Positions 51,441 through 62,580 of a stretch of DNA of 64,000 bases are shown here, one piece after another. A program made the position numbers and the translations under genes. Under the pieces are notes generated by a model. That model was not told the origin of the DNA. It did not search any database and saw only the letters and a program-made list of their open reading frames with translations. The stretch comes from Metallyticus violacea (Eukaryota; Arthropoda; Insecta; Mantodea; Metallyticidae). The first letter of the stretch is position 1, and each line of letters begins with the position of its first letter. The stretch is from contig JAUJEO010000019.1 of assembly GCA_030762175.1 (NCBI GenBank), positions 2,920,001 through 2,984,000 of the forward strand. Reading direction: 5' to 3'.

Positions 51441-54400
51441 AATTTTTTTTCTTTTCGAGATTCTTTGCGCATAATATGCTTTACTGAGGCTATCAAACTA
51501 GTATAATGAAAGAGAACCAGTTATCTCAAATAAGAATTGAAAAAAAGTGATTCTAAGGAAGTTTCCAAACTTCGAAAAAAATTTTTTTTCATTTCGAGAT
51601 TCTTTGCGCATAATATGCTTTTCTGAGGCTATCAAACTACTATAATGAAAGAGAACCAGTTATCTCAAATAAGAACGGAAAAAAGTGATTCAAACGACGT
51701 TTCCAAACTTCGAAAAGAATTTTTTTTCCTTTCGAGATTCTTTGCGCATAATATGCTTTACTGTGGCTATCAAAAATTTTTTTTCTTTTCGAGATTCTTT
51801 GCGCATAATATGCTCTTCTGAGGCTATCAAACTAGTATAATGAAAGAGAACCAGTTATCTCAAATAAGAACGAAAAAAAAGTGATTCTAACGAAGTTTCC
51901 AAACTTCGAAAAAAATTTTTTTTCTTTTCGAGATTCTTTGAGCATAATATGCTTTACTGAGGCTATCAAACTAGCATAATGAAAGAGAACCAGTTATCTC
52001 AAATAAGAACGGAAAAAAAGTGATTCTAACGAAGTTTCCAAACTTCGAAAAAAATTTTTTTTCTTTTCGAGATTCTTTGCGCATAATATGCTTCTCTGAG
52101 GCTATCAAACCAGTATAATGAAAGAGAACCAGTTAGCTCAAATAAGAACGGAAAAAAAGTGATTCTAACGAAGTTTCCAAACTTCAAAAAAAATTTTTTT
52201 TCTTTTCGAGATTCTTTGCGCATAAAATGCTTCTCTGAGGATATCAAACTAGTATAATGAAAGAGAACCAGTTATCTCAAACAAGAACGGAAAAAAAGTG
52301 ATTTAAACGAAGTTTCCAAACTTCGAAAAAAATTTTTCTTCTTTTCGAGATTCTTTGCGCATAATATGCTTTTCTGAGTCTATCAAACTAGTATAATGAA
52401 AGAGAACCAGTTATCTCAAATAAGAATGGAAAAAAGTGATTCAAACGACGTTTCCAAACTTCGAAAAAAAATTTTTTTCTTTTCGAGATTCTTTGCGCAT
52501 AATATGCTTTACTGAGGCTGTCAAACTAGTATAATGAAAGAGAACCAGTTATCTCAAATAAGAACGGAAAAAAGTGATTTTAAAGAAGTTTACAAACATC
52601 GAAAAAAAAATTTCTTCTTTTCGAGATTCTTTGCGCATAATATGCTTTTCTGGGGCTATCAAACTAGTATAATGAAAGAGAACCAGTTATCTCAAATAAG
52701 AACGGAAAAAAAGTGATTCTAACGAAGTTTCCAAACTTCAAAAAAAATTTTTTTTCTTTTCCACATTCTTTGCGCATAATATGCTTTTCTGAGGCTATCA
52801 AACTACAATAATGAAAGAGAACCAGTTATCTCAAATAAGAACGGAAAAAAGTGACACAAACGACGTTTCCAAACTTCGAAAAAATTTTTTTTTCTTTTCG
52901 AGATTCTTTGCGCATAATATGCTTTACTGAGGCTATCAAACTAGTATAATGAAAGAGAACCAGTTATCTCAAATAAGAACGGAAAAAAGTGATTCAAACG
53001 ACGTTTTCAAACTTGGAAAAATTTTTTTTTTCTTTTCGAGATTCTTTGCGCATAATATGCTTTACTGAGGCTATCAAACTAGTATAATGAAAGAGAACCA
53101 GTTGTCTCAAATAAGAACGGAAAAAAAGTGATACAAACGAAGTTTCCAAACTTCAAAAAAAATTTTTTTTCTTTTCCACATTCTTTGCGCATAATATGCT
53201 TTTCTGAGGCTATCAAACTAGTATAATGAAAGAGAACCAGTTATCTCAAACAAGAACGGAAAAAAAGTGATTTTAAAGAAGTTTACAAACATCGAAAAAA
53301 AAATTTCTTCTTTTCGAGATTCTTTGCGCATAATATGCTTTTCTGGGGCTATCAAACTAGTATAATGAAAGAGAACCAGTTATCTCAAATAAGAACGGAA
53401 AAAAAGTGATTCTAACGAAGTTTCCAAACTTCAAAAAAAATTTTTTTTCTTTTCCACATTCTTTGCGCATAATATGCTTTTCTGAGGCTATCAAACTACT
53501 ATAATGAAAGAGAACCAGTTATCTCAAATAAGAACGGAAAAAAGTGACACAAACGACGTTTCCAAACTTCGAAAAAAATTTTTTTTCTTTTCGAGATTCT
53601 TTGCGCATAATATGCTTTACTGAGGCTATCAAACTAGTATAATGAAAGAGAACCAGTTATCTCAAATAAGAACGGAAAAAAAGTGATTCTAACGAAGTTT
53701 CCAAACTTCGAAAAAATTTTTTTTCTTTTCGAGATTCTTTGCGCATAATATGCTTTTCTGAGGCTATCAAACCAGTATAATGAAAGAGAACCAGTTAGCT
53801 CAAATAAGAACGGAAAAAAGTGATTCAAACGACGTTTCCAAACTTCGAAAAAAATTTTTTTTCTTTTCGAGATTCTTTGCGCATAATATGCTTTACTGAG
53901 GCTATCAAACTAGTATAATGAAAGAGAACCAGTTATCTCAAATAAGAACGGAAAAAAGTGATTCAAACGACGTTTCCAAACTTCGAAAAAAATTTTTTTT
54001 CTTTTCGAGATTCTTTGCGCATAATATGCTTTACTGAGGCTATCAAACTAGTATAATGAAAGAGAACCAGTTATCTCAAATAAGAATGGAAAAAAAGTGA
54101 TTCTAAGGAAGTTTTCAAACTTCGAAAAAAAATGTTTTTCATTTCGAGATTCTTTGCGCATAATATGCTTCTCTGAGGCTATCAAACTACTATAATGAAA
54201 GAGAACCAGTTATCTCAAATAAGAACGGAAAAAAGTGATTCAAACGACGTTTCCAAACTTCGAAAAAAATTTTTTTTCTTTTCGAGATTCTTTGCGCATA
54301 ATATGCTTTACTGAGGCTATCAAAGTAGTATAATGAAAGAGAACCAGTTATCTGAAATAAGAACGGAAAAAAAGTGATTCAAACGAAGTTTCCAAACTTG

Positions 54401-54823
54401 GAAAAAAAATTTTTTTCTTTTCGAGATTCTTTGCGCATAATATGCTCTTCTGAGGCTATCAAACTAGTATAATGAAAGAGAACCAGTAATCTCAAATAAG
54501 AACGGAAAAAAAGTGATTCTAACGAAGTTTCCAAACTTCGAAAAAAATTTTTTTTCTTTTCGAGATTCTTTGCGCATAATATGCTTTTCTGAGGCTATCA
54601 AACCAGTATAATGAAAGAGAACCAGTTAGCTCAAATAAGAACGGAAAAAAAGTGATTCTAACGAAGTTTCCAAACTTCAAAAAAAATTTTTTTTCTTTTC
54701 GAGATTCTTTGCGCATAAAATGCTTCTCTGAGGATATCAAACTAGTATAATGAAAGAGAACCAGTTATCTCAAACAAGAACGGAAAAAAAGTGATTTAAA
54801 CGAAGTTTCCAAACTTCGAAAAA
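51441..54823 (+). repeat. 3,383-bp tandem duplication, second copy
   Basis: Matches 48,057-51,440 at a constant offset of 3,383 bp through every landmark checked, including the truncated monomer at 51,728. The constant offset means no net indel, even in the homopolymer runs, at the landmarks checked. This points to a recent event, or to an assembly artefact, which would look the same from sequence alone. Confidence 0.82.
51728..51784 (+). repeat. 57-bp truncated monomer, fourth
   Basis: Same as the copy at 48,345, displaced by 3,383 bp as part of the tandem duplication. Confidence 0.9.
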
Positions 54824-55435
54824 AATTTTTCTTCTTTTCGAGATTCTTTGCGCATAATATGCTTTTCTGAGTCTATCAAACTAGTATAATGAAAGAGAAC
54901 CAGTTATCTCAAATAAGAACGGAAAAAATTGATTCAAAGGACGTTTCCAAACTTCGAAAATTTTTTTTTTTCTTTTCGAGATTTTTCGCGCATAATATGC
55001 TTTACTGAGGCTATCAAACTAGTATAATGAAAGAGAACCAGTTATCTCAAACAAGAACGGAAAAAAAGAAGTGATTCTAACGAAGTTTCCAAACTTCGAA
55101 AAAAATTTTTTTTCTTTTCGAGATTCTTTGCGCATAATATGCTTTTCTGAGGCTATCAAACTGTATAATGAAAGAGAACTAGTTATCTCAAATAAGAACA
55201 GAAAAAAGTGATTCTAACGACGTTTCCAAACTTCGAAAAAAATTTTTTTTCTTTTCGAGATTCTTTGCGCATAATATGCTTTTCTGAGGCTATCAAACTA
55301 CTATAATGAAAGAGAACCAGTTTTCTCAAATAAGAACGGAAAAAAGTGATTTAAACGACGTTTCCAAACTTCGAAAAAATTTTTTTTCTTTTCGAGATTC
55401 TTTGCGCATAATATGCTTTACTGAGACTATCAAAC

Positions 55436-55989
55436 TAGTATAATGAAAGAGAACCAGTTATCTCAAATAAGAACGGAAAAAAAGTGATTCAAACGACGTT
55501 TCCAAACTTCGAAAAAAAATTTTTTTCTTTTCGAGATTCTTTGCGCATAATATGCTTTACTGAGGCTGTCAAACTAGTATAATGAAAGAGAACCAGTTAT
55601 CTCAAATAAGAACGGAAAAAAGTGATTTTAAAGAAGTTTACAAACATCGAAAAAAAAATTCCTTCTTTTCGAGATTCTTTGCGCATAATATGCTTTTCTG
55701 GGGCTATCAAACTAGTATAATGAAAGAGAACCAGTTATCTCAAATAAGAACGGAAAAAAAGTGATTCTAACGAAGTTTCCAAACTTCAAAAAAAATTTTT
55801 TTTCTTATCCACATTCTTTGCGCATAATATGCTTTTCTGAGGCTATCAAACTACAATAATGAAAGAGAACCAGTTATCTCAAATAAGAACGGAAAAAAGT
55901 GACACAAACGACGTTTCCAAACTTCAAAAAAATTTTTTTTTCTTTTCGAGATTCTTTGCGCATAATATGCTTTACTGAGACTATCAAAC
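55436..55989 (+). repeat. Four-monomer (554-bp) duplication, first copy
   Basis: Begins after CTTTACTGAGACTATC and includes the TCAAACGACG, TTACAAACATCG/CTGGGGC, TTTTCCACATTC-type and TGACACAAACGACG monomers. Relative to the second copy it has three visible differences: CCTTC for TCTTC near 55,660, CTTATCCAC for CTTTTCCAC near 55,805, and ACTTCAAA for ACTTCGAAA near 55,922. It is therefore older or less homogenised than the 3,383-bp duplication. Confidence 0.78.
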
Positions 55990-56543
55990 TAGTATAATGA
56001 AAGAGAACCAGTTATCTCAAATAAGAACGGAAAAAAAGTGATTCAAACGACGTTTCCAAACTTCGAAAAAAAATTTTTTTCTTTTCGAGATTCTTTGCGC
56101 ATAATATGCTTTACTGAGGCTGTCAAACTAGTATAATGAAAGAGAACCAGTTATCTCAAATAAGAACGGAAAAAAGTGATTTTAAAGAAGTTTACAAACA
56201 TCGAAAAAAAAATTTCTTCTTTTCGAGATTCTTTGCGCATAATATGCTTTTCTGGGGCTATCAAACTAGTATAATGAAAGAGAACCAGTTATCTCAAATA
56301 AGAACGGAAAAAAAGTGATTCTAACGAAGTTTCCAAACTTCAAAAAAAATTTTTTTTCTTTTCCACATTCTTTGCGCATAATATGCTTTTCTGAGGCTAT
56401 CAAACTACAATAATGAAAGAGAACCAGTTATCTCAAATAAGAACGGAAAAAAGTGACACAAACGACGTTTCCAAACTTCGAAAAAATTTTTTTTTCTTTT
56501 CGAGATTCTTTGCGCATAATATGCTTTACTGAGGCTATCAAAC
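55990..56543 (+). repeat. Four-monomer (554-bp) duplication, second copy
   Basis: Repeats the preceding block at an offset of 554 bp, again preceded by CTTTACTGAGACTATC. It then continues into the series matching 52.9-54.8 kb at an offset of 3,602 bp. That offset becomes 3,740 bp after one extra monomer (GATTGAAAGGACG, about 57.7 kb). Confidence 0.78.
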
Positions 56544-59500
56544 TAGTATAATGAAAGAGAACCAGTTATCTCAAATAAGAACGGAAAAAAGTGATTCAAA
56601 CGACGTTTTCTAACTTGGAAAAATTTTTTTTTTCTTTTCGAGATTCTTTGCGCATAATATGCTTTACTGAGGCTATCAAACTAGTATAATGAAAGAGAAC
56701 CAGTTGTCTCAAATAAGAACGGAAAAAAAGTGATACAAACGAAGTTTCCAAACTTCAAAAAAAATTTTTTTTCTTTTCCACATTCTTTGCGCATAATATG
56801 CTTTTCTGAGGCTATCAAACTAGTATAATGAAAGAGAACCAGTTATCTCAAACAAGAACGGAAAAAAAGTGATTTTAAAGAAGTTTACAAACATCGAAAA
56901 AAAAATTTCTTCTTTTCGAGATTCTTTGCGCATAATATGCTTTTCTGGGGCTATCAAACTAGTATAATGAAAGAGAACCAGTTATCTCAAATAAGAACGG
57001 AAAAAAAGTGATTCTAACGAAGTTTCCAAACTTCAAAAAAAATTTTTTTTCTTTTCCACATTCTTTGCGCATAATATGCTTTTCTGAGGCTATCAAACTA
57101 CTATAATGAAAGAGAACCAGTTATCTCAAATAAGAACGGAAAAAAGTGACACAAACGACGTTTCCAAACTTCGAAAAAAATTTTTTTTCTTTTCGAGATT
57201 CTTTGCGCATAATATGCTTTACTGAGGCTATCAAACTAGTATAATGAAAGAGAACCAGTTATCTCAAATAAGAACGGAAAAAAAGTGATTCTAACGAAGT
57301 TTCCAAACTTCGAAAAAATTTTTTTTCTTTTCGAGATTCTTTGCGCATAATATGCTTTTCTGAGGCTATCAAACCAGTATAATGAAAGAGAACCAGTTAG
57401 CTCAAATAAGAACGGAAAAAAGTGATTCAAACGACGTTTCCAAACTTCGAAAAAAATTTTTTTTCTTTTCGAGATTCTTTGCGCATAATATGCTTTACTG
57501 AGGCTATCAAACTAGTATAATGAAAGAGAACCAGTTATCTCAATTAAGAACGGAAAAAAGTGATTCAAACGACGTTTCCAAACTTCGAAAAAAATTTTTT
57601 TTCTTTTCGAGATTCTTTGCGCATAATATGCTTTACTGAGGCTATCAAACTAGTATAATGAAAGAGAACCAGTTATCTGAAATAAGAACGGAAAAAAGTG
57701 ATTGAAAGGACGTTTCCAAACTTCGAAAAAAATTTTTTTTCTTTTCGAGATTCTTTGCGCATAATATGCTTTACTGAGGCTATCAAACTAGTATAATGAA
57801 AGAGAACCAGTTATCTCAAATAAGAATGGAAAAAAAGTGATTCTAAGGAAGTTTTCAAACTTCGAAAAAAAATGTTTTTCATTTCGAGATTCTTTGCGCA
57901 TAATATGCTTCTCTGAGGCTATCAAACTACTATAATGAAAGAGAACCAGTTATCTCAAATAAGAACGGAAAAAAGTGATTCAAACGACGTTTCCAAACTT
58001 CGAAAAAAATTTTTTTTCTTTTCGAGATTCTTTGCGCATAATATGCTTTACTGAGGCTATCAAAGTAGTATAATGAAAGAGAACCAGTTATCTGAAATAA
58101 GAACGGAAAAAAAGTGATTCAAACGAAGTTTCCAAACTTGGAAAAAAAATTTTTTTCTTTTCGAGATTCTTTGCGCATAATATGCTCTTCTGAGGCTATC
58201 AAACTAGTATAATGAAAGAGAACCAGTTATCTCAAATAAGAACGGAAAAAAAGTGATTCTAACGAAGTTTCCAAACTTCGAAAAAAATTTTTTTTCTTTT
58301 CGAGATTCTTTGCGCATAATATGCTTTTCTGAGGCTATCAAACCAGTATAATGAAAGAGAACCAGTTAGCTCAAATAAGAACGGAAAAAAAGTGATTCTA
58401 ACGAAGTTTCCAAACTTCAAAAAAAATTTTTTTTCTTTTCGAGATTCTTTGCGCATAAAATGCTTCTCTGAGGATATCAAACTAGTATAATGAAAGAGAA
58501 CCAGTTATCTCAAACAAGAACGGAAAAAAAGTGATTTAAACGAAGTTTCCAAACTTCGAAAAAAATTTTTCTTCTTTTCGAGATTCTTTGCGCATAATAT
58601 GCTTTTCTGAGTCTATCAAACTAGTATAATGAAAGAGAACCAGTTATCTCAAATAAGAACGGAAAAAAGTGATTCAAAGGACGTTTCCAAACTTCGAAAT
58701 TTTTTTTTTTTTTTTCGAGATTTTTCGCGCATAATATGCTTTACTGAGGCTATCAAACTAGTATAATGAAAGAGAACCAGTTATCTCAAACAAGAACGGA
58801 AAAAAAGTGATTCTAACGAAGTTTCCAAACTTCGAAAAAAATTTTTTTTCTTTTCGAGATTCTTTGCGCATAATATGCTTTTCTGAGGCTATCAAACTGT
58901 ATAATGAAAGAGAACCAGTTTTCTCAAATAAGAACGGAAAAAAGTGATTCTAACGAAGTTTCCAAACTTCGAAAAAAATTTTTTTTCTTTTCGAGATTCT
59001 TTGCGCATAATATGCTTTTCTGAGGCTATCAAACTACTATAATGAAAGAGAACCAGTTTTCTCAAATAAGAACGGAAAAAAGTGATTTAAACGACGTTTC
59101 CAAACTTCGAAAAAATTTTTTTTCTTTTCGAGATTCTTTGCGCATAATATGCTTTACTGAGACTATCAAACTAGTATAATGAAAGAGAACCAGTTATCTC
59201 AAATAAGAACGGAAAAAAGTGATTCAAACGACGTTTCCAAACTTCGAAAAAAAATTTTTTTCTTTTCGAGATTCTTTGCGCATAATATGCTTTACTGAGG
59301 CTATCAAACTAGTATAATGAAAGAGAACCAGTTATCTCAAATAAGAACGGAAAAAAGTGATTTAAACGACGTTTCCAAACTTGGAAAAAAATTTTTTTCT
59401 TTTCGAGATTCTTTGCGCATAATATGCTTTTCTGAGGCTATCAAACTAGTATAATGAAAGAGAACCAGTTATCTCAAATAAGAACGGAAAAAAAGTGATA

Positions 59501-61259
59501 CAAACGAAGTTTCCAAACTTCAAAAAAAATTTTTTTTCTTTTCCACATTCTTTGCGCATAATATGCTTTTCTGAGGCTATCAAACTAGTATAATGAAAGA
59601 GAACCAGTTATCTCAAACAAGAACGGAAAAAAAGTGATTTTAAAGAAGTTTACAAACATCGAAAAAAAAATTTCTTCTTTTCGAGATTCTTTGCGCATAA
59701 TATGCTTTTCTGGGGCTATCAAACTAGTATAATGAAAGAGAACCAGTTATCTCAAATAAGAACGGAAAAAAAGTGATTCTAACGAAGTTTCCAAACTTCA
59801 AAAAAAATTTTTTTTCTTTTCCACATTCTTTGCGCATAATATGCTTTTCTGAGGCTATCAAACTACTATAATGAAAGAGAACCAGTTATCTCAAATAAGA
59901 ACGGAAAAAAGTGACACAAACGACGTTTCCAAACTTCGAAAAAAATTTTTTTTCTTTTCGAGATTCTTTGCGCATAATATGCTTTACTGAGGCTATCAAA
60001 CTAGTATAATGAAAGAGAACCACATATCTCAAATAAGAACGGAAAAAAAGTGATTCTAACGAAGTTTCCAAACTTCGAAAAAATTTTTTTTCTTTTCGAG
60101 ATTCTTTGCGCATAATATGCTTTTCTGAGGCTATCAAACCAGTATAATGAAAGAGAACCAGTTAGCTCAAATAAGAACGGAAAAAAAGTGATTCTAACGA
60201 AGTTTTTAAACTTCGAAAAAAATTTTTTTTCTTTTCGAGATTCTTTGCGCATAATATGCTTTACTGATGCTATCAAACTAGTATAATGAAATAGAACCAG
60301 TTATCTCAAATTAGAACGGAAAAAAAGTGATTCTCAGGAAGTTTCCAAACTTCGAAAAAAATTTTTTTTTATTTCGAAATTCTTTGCGCATAATATGCTT
60401 TTCTGAGGCTATCAAACTAGTATAATGAAAGAGAACCAGTTATCTCAAATAAGAACGAAAAAAAAGTGATTCTAAAGAAGTTTCCTAACTTCAAAAAAAA
60501 AATTTTTTCTTTTCGAGATTCTTTGCGCTTAATATGCTTTTCTGAGGCTATCAAACTAGTATAATGAAAGAGAACCAGTTATCTCAAATAAGAACGGAAA
60601 AAAGTGATTCTAACGAGGTTTCCAAACTTCGAAAAAAATTTTTTTTCTTTTCGAGATTCTTTGCGCATAATATGCTTTTCTGAGGCTATCAAACCAGTAT
60701 AATGAAAGAGAACCAGTTATCTCAAATAAGAACGGAAAAAAGTGATTCAAACGACGTTTCCAAACTTCGAAAAATTTTTTTTTTCTTTTCGAGATTCTTT
60801 GCGCATAATATGTTTTTCTGAGGCTATCAAATTAGTATAATGAAAGAGAACCAGTTATCTCAAATAAGAACGGAAAAAAGTGATTGAAACGACGTTTCCA
60901 AACTTCGAAAAAAATTTTTTTTCTTTTCGAGATTCTTTGCGCATAATATGCTTTCCTGAGGCTATCAAACTAGTATAATGAAAGAGAACCAGTTATCTCA
61001 AATAAGAATGGAAAAAAGTGATTATAAGGAAGTTTCCAAACTTCGAAAAAAATTTTTTTTCATTTCGAGATTCTTTGCGCATAATATGCTTTTCTGAGGC
61101 TATCAAACTACTATAATGAAAGAGAACCAGTTATCTCAAATAAGAACGGAAAAAAGTGATTCAAACGACGTTTCCAAACTTCGAAAAAATTTTTTTTTCT
61201 TTTCGAGATTCTTTGCGCATAATATGCTTTACTGAGGCTATCAAAGTAGTATAATGAAA

Positions 61260-61266
61260 TGTTATA
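61260..61266 (+). other. TGTTATA block-substitution monomer, right half, second
   Basis: Same change, 13,683 bp after the 47,577 copy, consistent with the displaced paralogous segment 45.7-49.0 / 59.4-62.6 kb. Confidence 0.88.
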
Positions 61267-62029
61267 CAGTTATCTCAAATAAGAACGGAAAAAAAGTGAT
61301 TCTAACGAAGTTTCCAAACTTCGAAAAAAAATTTTTTTCTTTTCGAGATTCTTTGCGCATAATATGCTTTACTGAGGCTATCAAACTAGTATAATGAAAG
61401 AGAACTAGTTATCTCAAATAAGAACGGAAAAAAGTGATTCTAACGACGTTTCCAAACTTCGAAAAAAATTTTTTTTCTTTTCGAGATTCTTTGCGCATAA
61501 TATGCTTTACTGAGGCTATCAAACTAGTATAATGAAAGAGAACCAGTTATCTCAAATAAGAACGGAAAAAAGTGATTCAAACGACGTTTCCAAACTTCGA
61601 AAAAAATTTTTTTTCTTTTCGAAATTCTTTGCGCATAATATGCTTTACTGAGGCTATCAAACTAGTATAATGAAAGAGAACCAGTTATCTCAAATAAGAA
61701 CGGAAAAAAGTGATTGAAACGACGTTTCCAAACTTCGAAAAAAATTTTTTTTCTTTTCGAGATTCTTTGCGCATAATATGCTTTACTGAGGCTATCAAAC
61801 TAGTATAATGAAAGAGAACCAGTTATCTCAAATAAGAATGGAAAAAAAGTGATTCTAAGGAAGTTTCCAAACTTCGAAAAAAAATTTTTTTCATTTCGAG
61901 ATTCTTTGCGCATAATATGCTTTTCTGAGGCTATCAAACTACTATAATGAAAGAGAACCAGTTATCTCAAATAAGAACGGAAAAAAGTGATTCAAACGAC
62001 GTTTCCAAACTTCGAAAAGAATTTTTTTT

Positions 62030-62086
62030 CCTTTCGAGATTCTTTGCGCATAATATGCTTTACTGTGGCTATCAAAAAATTTTTTT
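62030..62086 (+). repeat. 57-bp truncated monomer, fifth
   Basis: Same deletion, with the GAAAAGAATTTT and CCTTTCGAG variants upstream. After the next CTCTTCTGAGG monomer, the GAGCATAATATGC / CTAGCATAATG monomer found at the other truncated sites is missing, an in-register loss of one unit. Confidence 0.9.
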
Positions 62087-62580
62087 CTTTTCGAGATTCT
62101 TTGCGCATAATATGCTCTTCTGAGGCTATCAAACTAGTATAATGAAAGAGAACCAGTTATCTCAAATAAGAACGGAAAAAAAGTGATTCTAACGAAGTTT
62201 CCAAACTTCGAAAAAAATTTTTTTTCTTTTCGAGATTCTTTGCGCATAATATGCTTTTCTGAGGCTATCAAACCAGTATAATGAAAGAGAACCAGTTAGC
62301 TCAAATAAGAACGGAAAAAAAGTGATTCTAACGAAGTTTCCAAACTTCAAAAAAAATTTTTTTTCTTTTCGAGATTCTTTGCGCATAAAATGCTTCTCTG
62401 AGGATATCAAACTAGTATAATGAAAGAGAACCAGTTATCTCAAACAAGAACGGAAAAAAAGTGATTTAAACGAAGTTTCCAAACTTCGAAAAAAATTTTT
62501 CTTCTTTTCGAGATTCTTTGCGCATAATATGCTTTTCTGAGTCTATCAAACTAGTATAATGAAAGAGAACCAGTTATCTC

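Larger units (their letters stand above)
54824..59379 (+). repeat. Reshuffled satellite region between paralogous segments
   Basis: Satellite only. It contains the four-monomer duplication and a stretch (about 56.1-58.6 kb) matching 52.5-54.8 kb. CAAAGGACG/ATTTTTCGCGC monomers occur at about 54.93 and 58.67 kb. A three-base insertion (GAA within the A-run) at about 55,068-55,070 gives GGA7GAAGTGATTC and was not seen in any other monomer. Confidence 0.75.
59380..62580 (+). repeat. Displaced paralogous segment, right member
   Basis: Counterpart of 45.7-49.03 kb. Differences include CACATATCTC (about 60,021), AGTTTTTAAAC (about 60,203) and loss of the GAGCATAATATGC monomer after the truncated unit near 62.1 kb. 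It holds satellite monomers only. Confidence 0.75.
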
